Assembly (NCBI GenBank): GCA_030038035.1
Contig: JASHPP010000201.1
Span: forward strand, 1 to 5,212
DNA: 5,212 nucleotides
Reading direction: 5' to 3'
Source of the DNA: Trebonia sp.
Lineage (GTDB): Bacteria; Actinomycetota; Actinomycetes; Streptosporangiales; Streptosporangiaceae
Shown here piece after piece: positions 1 through 4,987 of the stretch (position 1 is the stretch's first letter; every line of letters starts with the position of its first letter). The notes under the pieces were generated by a model. It was not told where the DNA came from. It made no database searches and saw only the letters and a program-made list of their open reading frames with translations. A program made the translations under genes and the position numbers.

Positions 1-2
1 CG

Positions 3-326
3 ACGCTGCGGGCGATCCGCGGCCACGGCGCGTTCGTGGTCAACGTGCTCGGCCACCGGCAGCGGCACCTGTCGGCCAACTTCGCCAGGCGCGGCCTGTG
101 CGCGGCCTGGGACGGGGTGCGGCACCGCCGCGGCCTGACCGGCAGCCCGCGGCTGGACGGCGTGCTCGCGGTCGTCGAGTGCACGGTGGAGCACGCACTC
201 CCTGGCGGGGACCACGAGATCGTCATCGGCCGCGTCCGGCACGTGGAAACCAGCGGCGACGGGACACGGCCGCTGGTGTTCTGGCGGGGCAGCTACGCCT
301 CGCTCGGGGAGCAGCTGCCCGCCTAG
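3..326 (+). CDS. Flavin reductase-like domain protein (split-barrel), C-terminal part
   Basis: The frame is open from the left edge, so the true start lies outside the window; 107 residues are visible. They match the second half of the flavin reductase-like (FMN-binding split-barrel) family. A FVVNVLG segment followed by HLSANFA corresponds to the family's conserved 'F.vNvL...q..la..FA' strand and helix. Next come LDGVLAVVECTVEHALPGGD and HEIVIGRVRHVE, the strand pair that usually reads 'leC.v......gdh.i.iG.V'. The end, RPLVFWRGSYASL, is the typical 'PL.y.rg.y..l' terminus. Family members use NAD(P)H to reduce FMN or FAD and pass it to a two-component monooxygenase, or are themselves flavin-binding oxidoreductases. 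The partner is not visible here; it could lie upstream. An SsuD-type monooxygenase lies at the other end of the window but has its own reductase. Family assignment is firm; substrate and partner are unknown. Confidence 0.87.
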   Translation, partial: TLRAIRGHGAFVVNVLGHRQRHLSANFARRGLCAAWDGVRHRRGLTGSPRLDGVLAVVECTVEHALPGGDHEIVIGRVRHVETSGDGTRPLVFWRGSYASLGEQLPA

Positions 327-334
327 CGCACCGG

Positions 335-370
335 CTGTGCAGGCCGCTTGCGGCAGCTCCGGCTGCACAG
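335..370 (+). terminator. Predicted hairpin terminator after flavin reductase gene
   Basis: CTGTGCAG (335-342) pairs perfectly with CTGCACAG (363-370). Inside it GCCG (343-346) pairs with CGGC (351-354) around a CTTG loop. The hairpin begins nine bases after the stop codon. There is no T-run after it, which is common for actinobacterial terminators, so the call rests on position and stem only. Confidence 0.5.
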
Positions 371-437
371 GCGCCGGCGGCGCGTATCTGCCGGATCTGC
401 ATTCGCATCCGCACCAGTGCGCTCTCCGCTATCCGAA

Positions 438-503
438 GATCGCGAAGACTTTTTTTATGGCGTAGACCTTTTGCACTCGTAGCTGCGAAAAGTCTTCGCG
501 ATC
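438..503. repeat. Composite palindrome: 16-bp perfect inverted repeat plus internal degenerate copy
   Basis: The arms 438-453 (GATCGCGAAGACTTTT) and 488-503 are exact reverse complements separated by 34 bases. The spacer starts with a second, degenerate copy of the left arm: GCGTAGACCTTTTGC at 460-474 resembles GCGAAGACTTTTTTT at 442-456, an 18-base offset. The second copy can pair with the same right arm (about 459-475 with 484-500) around the 8-base loop CTCGTAGC, so two stems compete for one arm. A T-run sits at 450-456. Neither strand has a U-tract placed as in a standard intrinsic terminator. It could be a dispersed palindromic repeat, a protein-binding site or a structured RNA; the sequence alone does not decide. 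Confidence 0.75.
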
Positions 504-557
504 ATGGCCGACGGCCTGGTGCGGGGCAGCTGGTGCCTGTGGTGCGCGCCGCCGGCG

Positions 558-580
558 GCCCGGGAAAAAACAGCCCGGGC
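558..580. promoter_or_regulatory. GC-rich hairpin with A-rich loop
   Basis: GCCCGGG (558-564) pairs perfectly with CCCGGGC (574-580) around the nine-base loop AAAAAACAG. It lies about 120 bases before the beta-propeller gene, so it could be a terminator or attenuator stem, or simply a binding-site palindrome. No T-run follows on the + strand. Confidence 0.35.
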
Positions 581-617
581 TAACCTGGCGTCGTGAGTGC
601 GGGGGCGTTTGTACATC

Positions 618-664
618 GGAGCCGGTCCCGGCCAGGGGCCTTGGCCCGGCTCCTGCCCAGGAGG
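618..664 (+). promoter_or_regulatory. Possible structured 5' leader with alternative hairpins and masked AGGAGG
   Basis: GGAGCCGG (618-625) pairs with CCGGCTCC (646-653); GGCCA (630-634) and TGGCC (642-646) can extend the stem after a bulge. The 3' arm of this stem overlaps CTCCT (650-654), which can alternatively pair with AGGAG (659-663) around a GCCC loop. The two folds exclude each other, and the second hides a strong Shine-Dalgarno-like AGGAGG (659-664). That AGGAGG is 38 bases from the ATG at 703, too far to serve it directly, and 16 bases from an ATG at 681 in another frame. Regulation of the downstream gene is an inference; the structure could also be GC-rich coincidence. Confidence 0.3.
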
Positions 665-702
665 TGTCACATCCCCGTCGATGCGATTGAACAGGACGAA
701 CA

Positions 703-1653
703 ATGACAGACGGCAACTTCCTGACAGGCGGCAGCGGTCTCATCGCCGTGGACAAGATCGGGAATCACGTGCTGTTCCTCAACCCGGTGACCTATGACAC
801 CGAGCTGACGCTCGACGGCTTCGCGCCCAGAGTGCACGAGCTGCTCATCTCCCCCGATCACCGCTTCGCGTACGTTCCTGTCTACGGTGACGGGATCCAC
901 GGGAACAATCCCCATCCCGGTCACCTTGTCGCCCGGTTTGACCTGCGGAAACGACGGCACGATGGTGACTTCAGCACGTATCCGTACCTGGCTCCGCACG
1001 GCCTGCGCTGGGGTGCCCGCGGCCAGCTGTACTGCGTGTGCGAGAACAGCGGCGTGGCGCTGGAGATCGACCAGGAAAGCGGCGAGATCGAGGACGTGAT
1101 CGAGCTGGGCTCCAACAAGGCGCACCGTATCGAGGTGCTGCCGGACGGCAGCAAGCTGTACACCGAGAACGAGGAGGACACGTTCGGGACCGTCGTGGAC
1201 CTGGTCACACGGCGGGTGATCAAGAAGATCCCCACGCCGAACGGCTCCGCCGGAGTCGGCATGTCTCCTGACGGGCAGACGGTCATCTACGTCGACGCCC
1301 AGGAGCCGCAGATCCTGGTGGTGGACACGGCCTCGGACGAGGTCCGCTCGACGATCAGGCTGGCCGGGCACGAGAAGGCGGCCCAGATCGCGCGCTACAG
1401 CCCCGACGGCAGGTACCTCGTCGTCACCAGCTTCGAGGCGCCGCTGGCGACCGTGCTGTCCGCCGACCTTGCGTCACAGGCCCTGCTGCACCTCGGCCAG
1501 GGCCCGATGAACATGGCCTTCCACGAGGACGGGGAAACGGTAGTGATCGCCAATCACAACGAGGGGTCGCTGGCCGTGTGCAACCTAAAGCGCGGCGAGG
1601 TGCTGCGCACCGTGCAGGCGGGCGTCGGCGTGGAGACCCTGTCGTTCTTCTAG
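703..1653 (+). CDS. Cytosolic beta-propeller protein (YVTN/lactonase-like repeats)
   Basis: The 316-residue product is made of repeated four-stranded blades. Each recognisable blade has a turn of the 'SPDG' kind followed by a hydrophobic strand: SPDHRFAYVPV (50-60), LPDGSKLYTEN (147-157), SPDGQTVIYVDA (188-199), SPDGRYLVVTS (233-243) and HEDGETVVIAN (274-284). Partner strands such as QILVVDTASDEVRSTIRL and SLAVCNLKRGEVLRT fit the YVTN/cytochrome-d1-like propeller superfamily, which includes 6-phosphogluconolactonase-type lactonases and many binding or scaffold proteins. There is no signal peptide, lipobox or membrane segment, so it should be cytosolic. The ATG at 703 has AGGA at 693-696, six bases upstream, and an in-frame stop at 688-690 rules out a longer form. 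The gene stands alone on its strand and converges on the crotonase gene 60 bases later. The fold is clear; lactonase activity is only one possibility. Confidence 0.82.
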   Translation: MTDGNFLTGGSGLIAVDKIGNHVLFLNPVTYDTELTLDGFAPRVHELLISPDHRFAYVPVYGDGIHGNNPHPGHLVARFDLRKRRHDGDFSTYPYLAPHGLRWGARGQLYCVCENSGVALEIDQESGEIEDVIELGSNKAHRIEVLPDGSKLYTENEEDTFGTVVDLVTRRVIKKIPTPNGSAGVGMSPDGQTVIYVDAQEPQILVVDTASDEVRSTIRLAGHEKAAQIARYSPDGRYLVVTSFEAPLATVLSADLASQALLHLGQGPMNMAFHEDGETVVIANHNEGSLAVCNLKRGEVLRTVQAGVGVETLSFF

Positions 1654-1713
1654 ATCCGGTCGTGCCAGATCTCGATCGCCTCGACAATTCTGCTGACTAC
1701 GACGCCGGCTCGC

Positions 1714-2502
1714 TCACTGAGCTGGCGGACCGCGGTCGAAGGTCCCGTGCCGACCCGCGCCTTCGGCGAACCGGGCGGCGCCTGCGCTGGCCTCGGTGAC
1801 CAGCGCCGCGCGCCCGTGCGCGAACTCCGACGCCATCGCGGCGGCCTCGTCAAGGCCCTCGGCGTCCAGCACAGACGCGCGGTCGCTGCGCAGGCAGACC
1901 TGCGGGAACGCGGCAAGCCCGGCGGCCAGCTCCTGGGCGGCGGCCAGCGCCTGCCCGGCCGGCACGACGCGGTTGGCGAGCCCGATCGCGACCGCCTCGG
2001 CGGCGTCGACCGGGCGTCCGGTTAGGATCATGTCCATCGCCCTGCTGGTGCCGATCAGCCGGGGCAGGCGCACCGTGCCGCCGTCGATCAGTGGGACGCC
2101 CCAGCGCCGGCAGAAGACGCCGAACACCGCGGTCTCATCGGCGACCCGCAGGTCGCACCACAGGGCCAGTTCCAGGCCGCCGGCCACCGCGTACCCGGAG
2201 ACCGCGGCGATGACCGGCTTGGACAGCCGCAGCCGGCTCACCCCCATCGGCCCGTCGCCGTCGGGGCTGACGCGGTTGCCGCGCTCGGTGCCTATCGCGG
2301 TCAGGTCGGCGCCGGAACAGAAGACGCCGCCCGCGCCGTGCAGCACGGCAACGGCGGCGTCCGGATCGGCGTCGAACGCGCGGAAGGCCGCGGCGAGCTG
2401 GGCCGCGGTCGGGCCGTCGACGGCGTTGCGTTGCGCCGGGCGGTGCAGGAAGACGGTCGTGACCGCCCCCGACTTCTCGACGCGGACTGCCTGATCAGTC
2501 AT
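1714..2502 (-). CDS. Crotonase/enoyl-CoA hydratase-family protein
   Basis: The 262-residue product has the length and motifs of the crotonase superfamily, whose members stabilise a CoA-thioester enolate in an oxyanion hole. FCSGADL (61-67) and GYAVAGGLELAL (103-114) form the expected oxyanion-hole segments; E111 matches the first catalytic glutamate of enoyl-CoA hydratase (Glu144 of the rat enzyme). In the following FGVFCRRWGVPLIDGGTVRL (127-146) the position of the second glutamate (Glu164, usually in FGxPE) is C131. A standard syn-hydration mechanism is therefore doubtful, and isomerase, hydrolase, decarboxylase or another crotonase reaction is possible. The ATG at 2502 is chosen because GAGGAG (complement of 2510-2515) lies seven bases before it and homology begins right there. 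The reading frame is open far upstream across the next gene, but that is a high-GC effect. Divergent from the aldolase-like gene. Family certain; substrate unknown. Confidence 0.9.
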   Translation of the reverse strand: MTDQAVRVEKSGAVTTVFLHRPAQRNAVDGPTAAQLAAAFRAFDADPDAAVAVLHGAGGVFCSGADLTAIGTERGNRVSPDGDGPMGVSRLRLSKPVIAAVSGYAVAGGLELALWCDLRVADETAVFGVFCRRWGVPLIDGGTVRLPRLIGTSRAMDMILTGRPVDAAEAVAIGLANRVVPAGQALAAAQELAAGLAAFPQVCLRSDRASVLDAEGLDEAAAMASEFAHGRAALVTEASAGAARFAEGAGRHGTFDRGPPAQ

Positions 2503-2541
2503 TTCCGTTCTCCTCGCTGCCCGGCTGGGTAGCGTACAAGC
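2503..2541. promoter_or_regulatory. Compact divergent promoter region with overlapping -10-like elements
   Basis: Only 39 bases separate the divergent starts. TAGCGT (2530-2535, +) fits the actinobacterial -10 pattern TAnnnT and ends six bases before the ATG at 2542, placing transcription start at or near the A of the ATG; no Shine-Dalgarno precedes that ATG, so a leaderless mRNA is likely. The same bases read on the other strand give TACGCT (2531-2536, -), which would start the crotonase mRNA about 20 bases before its ATG, leaving room for its GAGGAG. No good -35 is visible on either side, so this is inference from spacing. Confidence 0.4.
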
Positions 2542-3474
2542 ATGACAGCCAACTCTGGGTGGCGGCCCCGGCACGACGATCCGTTGTTCATCCTGGCCAT
2601 GGATCACCGCGAATCGTTCGGCAGGACCCTGTTCGATGTCAAGAACGACCAGCCGGACGCTGCCGAGGTCGCCGCCATGCGAGCTGCCAAGCACCTCATC
2701 TACGAAGGTTTGCAGGAGGCCCTGCCCGCGGTGACGTACGGGCGCATCGGGGTGCTTGTCGACGAGCGGTACGGGCAGAGCGTCATCGACTCGGTCCGCG
2801 GCAGCGAGCAGCCGCTGGTGCTTGCGGTGCCGGTCGAAGCCAGCGGCCACGAGTGGTTCACGCTGGAGTGGGGGCAGGAGTGGCGCAAGCACGTCGAAAC
2901 GGTCCGCCCCGATTACTCCAAGGTGCTGGTCCGCGATAACCCGGACTTCGACCCCAAAGAGCGCGAAGGGCAGTTCGAGCGCCTCGCCGAGGTCAGCGCC
3001 GGGCTGCGCGGCATCGGCGTGCCGATGCTTTACGAGCTGCTCGTGCCGGCCACCGACGCCCAGCTTGCGCAGGCCGGCCAGGACGCGGCCAGGTACGACC
3101 ATGACATCCGCCCCGGCCTGGTCACGCAGGTAATCGCGGACAACTACGCGCATGGCGTGGAGCCCGCGATATGGAAGGTCGAGGGCCTGGAGACCGTGGC
3201 GGCGGCGCGGCAGGTGGCCGGGCAGGCCAAGGCCGGCGGCCGGACAACGGACCTGATCGTCCTTGGCCGGGACGCGCCGGCCGACCGCCTCGATCACTGG
3301 CTCGAGGTGGCCTGCCAGGTCGAGGAGTTCGTCGGGTTCGCGATCGGGCGCAGCATCTGGGAGGACGCCGTGCGCGGCTACGCGGCGTCCGACCGCGGGG
3401 AGGCGGCGGCGGCCCGCGTACGCGACCAGGTCGCCGAGCGCTACCTGGGCTTCATCGCGCACTGGAAACGCTGA
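2542..3474 (+). CDS. Stand-alone IolC-C-terminal (DUF2090) class I aldolase-like protein
   Basis: The 310-residue product resembles the DUF2090 domain found as the C-terminal half of some fused IolC proteins of myo-inositol catabolism and related to LacD-type class I (Schiff-base) aldolases. Typical parts in order are PLFILAMDHRESFGR (14-28), where the DHR opens the TIM barrel; RIGVLVDERYG (68-78), a strand with an acidic end; KVLVRDNPD (127-135); MLYELLVPAT (162-171); EPAIWKVEG (207-215), with K212 at the place of the Schiff-base lysine of LacD-like aldolases; and GFAIGRSIWEDAV (265-277), a probable phosphate-binding end. The kinase half of IolC is absent and no other inositol genes are in view, so the substrate is likely a phosphorylated keto-sugar but not necessarily 5-dehydro-2-deoxygluconate 6-phosphate. 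The ATG at 2542 matches the homology start and lacks a ribosome binding site, suggesting leaderless expression. Family well supported; reaction inferred. Confidence 0.83.
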   Translation: MTANSGWRPRHDDPLFILAMDHRESFGRTLFDVKNDQPDAAEVAAMRAAKHLIYEGLQEALPAVTYGRIGVLVDERYGQSVIDSVRGSEQPLVLAVPVEASGHEWFTLEWGQEWRKHVETVRPDYSKVLVRDNPDFDPKEREGQFERLAEVSAGLRGIGVPMLYELLVPATDAQLAQAGQDAARYDHDIRPGLVTQVIADNYAHGVEPAIWKVEGLETVAAARQVAGQAKAGGRTTDLIVLGRDAPADRLDHWLEVACQVEEFVGFAIGRSIWEDAVRGYAASDRGEAAAARVRDQVAERYLGFIAHWKR

Positions 3475-3488
3475 CGCCGTGGTCCCTG

Positions 3489-3503
3489 GCGTGTGGCACA
3501 CGC
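3489..3503 (+). terminator. Short hairpin after aldolase-like gene
   Basis: GCGTGT (3489-3494) pairs with ACACGC (3498-3503) around GGC, starting 14 bases after the stop. An alternative longer stem pairs TGGCGT (3487-3492) with ACGCCA (3520-3525). No T-run follows. It lies between convergent genes where transcription should end, which is the main support. The remaining 100 bases up to the methyltransferase stop show nothing else clear. Confidence 0.35.
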
Positions 3504-3610
3504 GGTTGCGGGCGGGCAGACGCCACCCTTCGTTCGGGATCCCTGGATGTGCCTGGCGGGGCTGGCTCCCGGTCCTGTGCTCGTGCGGGCTCTTCTGCGC
3601 GCCTGGGGTG

Positions 3611-4372
3611 TTACGGCAGCGGAATAAGCGTGAGGTAGGCCACACCCAGGAGCCCGCGGGATCCGCGGAGCCAGACGGACAGGTGATCGTCGGCCATCTT
3701 CCTGGTCTCGGCCGCCAGCGGGTGATCCTGATGGTCCGCGAGCCACTCCTCCACGTCCGCCATGGAACCGGACTCGAAGTCATCCCATTCCTGGAGGCTG
3801 GCGGTCTCGATCCATTCCGGCCGGAACCCGGCCATCATCGCCAGATCGATGAGCCCGGGCAAGTCGTAGTGATCCTGGGCAGTGATGCCAGGCCACACGG
3901 CGGCGATCTCGGCGGGGGTCGGCGGATGCTCCCAGAAGCATTCACCGACGAACACCCGTCCCCCTGGGTTGACCAGTCGGCGGAGCGCGGGCAGCGCATC
4001 GAGGGTGTGCTGCGGCGGCTTGGCCTCGCTGAGCGCGTGGGTGGCGCCGACACACAGGACCAAGTCGGCCGGCCCGCGCGCGGTGCCGACCGCGGACTCC
4101 TCGAAGAACGACACCCGCCGGGCGAGCCCGCGGGCCATCGCGCTGTCCCGGCCCCTGGCGAGATCGGCGTCGCTGAGGTCGATCCCTGTACCGACCGCGC
4201 CGGGGACGGTGGCGAGGATGCGGAGCATCAGCTCACCCCAGCCGCAGCCGACGTCCAGCACCGTGGCCGGGCGTGTCCTGGCGAGCCGGTCGACGATGCG
4301 TGCGGCTCTGCCCTCGGACAACGGGCCGTGGAACATGAGGCGGGTAAGGCGCGGCGGGAGGTCGTCAGTCAT
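3611..4372 (-). CDS. Class I SAM-dependent methyltransferase
   Basis: The 253-residue product has the Rossmann-type methyltransferase order of motifs: VLDVGCGWGE (38-47) is the glycine-rich SAM-binding motif I, GTGIDLSDADL (61-71) ends the second strand with the acidic residue D65 that binds the ribose hydroxyls, DLVLCVGATHAL (103-114) is the motif IV strand, and NPGGRVFVGE (135-144) is the usual turn and strand before the last part. The region after 145 (ECFWEHPPTPAEI, LPGLIDLAMMAGFRPEW) is an inserted lid and helix that should set substrate choice; I cannot name the substrate. It lacks a signal peptide and is soluble. The start at 4372 is chosen because homology begins there and a promoter fits just upstream; longer in-frame starts reach about 4435 but run over that promoter and lack a ribosome binding site. 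Convergent with the aldolase-like gene, same strand as the ssuE-like gene but separated by 105 bases with its own promoter. Confidence 0.87.
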   Translation of the reverse strand: MTDDLPPRLTRLMFHGPLSEGRAARIVDRLARTRPATVLDVGCGWGELMLRILATVPGAVGTGIDLSDADLARGRDSAMARGLARRVSFFEESAVGTARGPADLVLCVGATHALSEAKPPQHTLDALPALRRLVNPGGRVFVGECFWEHPPTPAEIAAVWPGITAQDHYDLPGLIDLAMMAGFRPEWIETASLQEWDDFESGSMADVEEWLADHQDHPLAAETRKMADDHLSVWLRGSRGLLGVAYLTLIPLP

Positions 4373-4379
4373 CACCGCG

Positions 4380-4409
4380 ACCCTAGACTTCCCGGGCCCG
4401 TACGGACAA
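4380..4409 (-). promoter_or_regulatory. Predicted promoter of the methyltransferase gene
   Basis: On the minus strand TTGTCC (4409-4404) and TAGGGT (4385-4380) are 18 bases apart and resemble -35 (TTGACn) and -10 (TAnnnT) elements. The -10 ends seven bases before the ATG at 4372, so the message would begin at or within a base of the start codon; no clear Shine-Dalgarno is present, consistent with a leaderless transcript. Confidence 0.45.
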
Positions 4410-4421
4410 TTCATTATTGTC
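4405..4421. promoter_or_regulatory. Operator-like palindrome over the -35
   Basis: GACAAT (4405-4410) and ATTGTC (4416-4421) form a perfect inverted repeat with a five-base spacer TCATT. The 17-base, A/T-rich dyad stands out in GC-rich DNA and covers most of the predicted -35 of the methyltransferase promoter, a position that suits a dimeric repressor such as a MarR- or TetR-family protein. No such regulator gene is in the window, so the regulator is unknown. Confidence 0.45.
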
Positions 4422-4444
4422 ATCCGCGTAACCAATAGATAGGC

Positions 4445-4473
4445 GCCGGTTATCCGGCTGCCGTTCGGGATAA
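4445..4473 (-). terminator. Weak hairpin(s) after ssuE-like gene
   Basis: GCCGG (4445-4449) pairs with CCGGC (4454-4458) around TTAT; alternatively TTATCC (4450-4455) pairs with GGATAA (4468-4473). Both lie just downstream of the ssuE-like stop on the minus strand. They are short and lack a T-run, so termination here is only suggested by position between that gene and the separately promoted methyltransferase. Confidence 0.25.
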
Positions 4474-4477
4474 GTGT

Positions 4478-4987
4478 TTAGCTTTCCAGCGAACGGATGA
4501 TCAGCGGGGTGGCGGTGGCGGACCACCTGGCCACCACGGCGTCGAGCTCGGGGAGTTCCGGCTCGGTGACGTACAGGCCACGGGCCGGGACGGTCGCGGC
4601 GAGCTCCACGAGGACCGGGCGCAGGTGGACTTCGACGGCGAGCAGGTGGCCGGGCCAGCCGCCGGTCATCACGGGGACCGCCGTGACGCCGGCCAGCCCG
4701 TTGGAGCCGTAGCGGTCGAGGAACGCCTTGAGCATGCCGGTGTAGGACGCCTTGTAGGTGGGCGAGGCGAAGATCGCGACGTCCGCGCTCGCGACCGCCG
4801 CCGTCAGCCCGGACAGGACAGGATCCGACCAGTCGAACAGGCGGGCGGCGTGCTCGGTGAGGTCGATCTCCAGGCGGTCGGCCGGCGCGCCCAGGCCTGC
4901 GGCGATCGCGTCGGCGACGGCCAGGGCGACGGAGTGCGTGCGTGATTGCGGCTTGGGGTTGCCGGTGATGACGGCGATCGTCGTCAT
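4478..4987 (-). CDS. ssuE: SsuE-type NAD(P)H-dependent FMN reductase
   Basis: The 169-residue product has the flavodoxin-like fold of NADPH-dependent FMN reductases and a length close to the SsuE/MsuE group. [15 protein letters not shown] (7-21) is the N-terminal loop that holds the FMN phosphate (family pattern GSp...SrT), [23 protein letters not shown] (69-91) carries the conserved SPTY...G.lK.flD segment for isoalloxazine binding and dimer contacts, and [27 protein letters not shown] (104-130) is the second flavin loop with the helix that follows. The enzyme should use NAD(P)H to make free FMNH2 for the monooxygenase encoded directly upstream. Its ATG overlaps the stop of that gene in an ATGA, with no strong ribosome binding site, so translation is probably coupled. 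Symbol given by homology and context; the sulfonate role itself is inferred. Confidence 0.85.
   Translation of the reverse strand: MTTIAVITGNPKPQSRTHSVALAVADAIAAGLGAPADRLEIDLTEHAARLFDWSDPVLSGLTAAVASADVAIFASPTYKASYTGMLKAFLDRYGSNGLAGVTAVPVMTGGWPGHLLAVEVHLRPVLVELAATVPARGLYVTEPELPELDAVVARWSATATPLIIRSLES

Larger units (their letters stand above)
327..702. other. Gene-free region rich in inverted repeats
   Basis: No convincing protein gene lies in these 376 bases; the short open frames here have arginine/alanine-rich, low-complexity translations typical of GC-rich noise. The stretch holds a hairpin just after the flavin reductase stop (335-370), a composite palindrome (438-503), a GC hairpin with an A-rich loop (558-580), and a leader-like segment with alternative hairpins and an AGGAGG (618-664). 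The base composition around 448-495 is much richer in A/T than its surroundings. A TAACCT at 581-586 fits the loose actinobacterial -10 pattern TAnnnT, but no -35 stands upstream, so the promoter for the gene at 703 is not placed. Confidence 0.6.

Noticed and set aside
450..456. Run of seven T as the U-tract of an intrinsic terminator.
   Set aside because: It lies inside the spacer side of the left arm, not after a completed stem, so it does not fit a terminator on the plus strand; on the minus strand it is an A-run.
681..702. ATG at 681 after AGGAGG as the start of the beta-propeller gene or a leader peptide.
   Set aside because: It is in a different frame from the propeller, the AGGAGG is 16 bases away, and the peptide from it overlaps the propeller gene without any recognisable feature. 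The ATG at 703 has AGGA at a normal distance.
667..1371. Minus-strand open frame of 234 codons opposite the beta-propeller gene.
   Set aside because: The plus-strand frame shows regular propeller repeats and a good ribosome binding site; the opposite frame has the Val/Asp/Arg-rich make-up of an antisense shadow.
1654..1713. Possible bidirectional terminator between the convergent propeller and crotonase genes.
   Set aside because: The only dyad seen (AGATC with GATCT around 1652-1673) is five bases long and not convincing in a segment of this size.
2503..3783. The minus-strand crotonase frame stays open for 427 further codons, across the whole aldolase-like gene, suggesting a fusion protein.
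   Set aside because: The extension is the antisense of a well-recognised gene, has no domain of its own, and the crotonase has its own ATG with GAGGAG seven bases upstream. Long antisense open frames are common at this GC content.
4373..4435. Longer N-terminus for the methyltransferase from upstream in-frame TTG or ATG codons.
   Set aside because: The extra 21 residues would be encoded by the predicted promoter and operator dyad, and they have no ribosome binding site or family similarity.
3263..4438. Plus-strand open frame of 391 codons running through the end of the aldolase-like gene and the whole methyltransferase region.
   Set aside because: It overlaps two genes with clear family motifs in other frames, and its translation has no recognisable fold.
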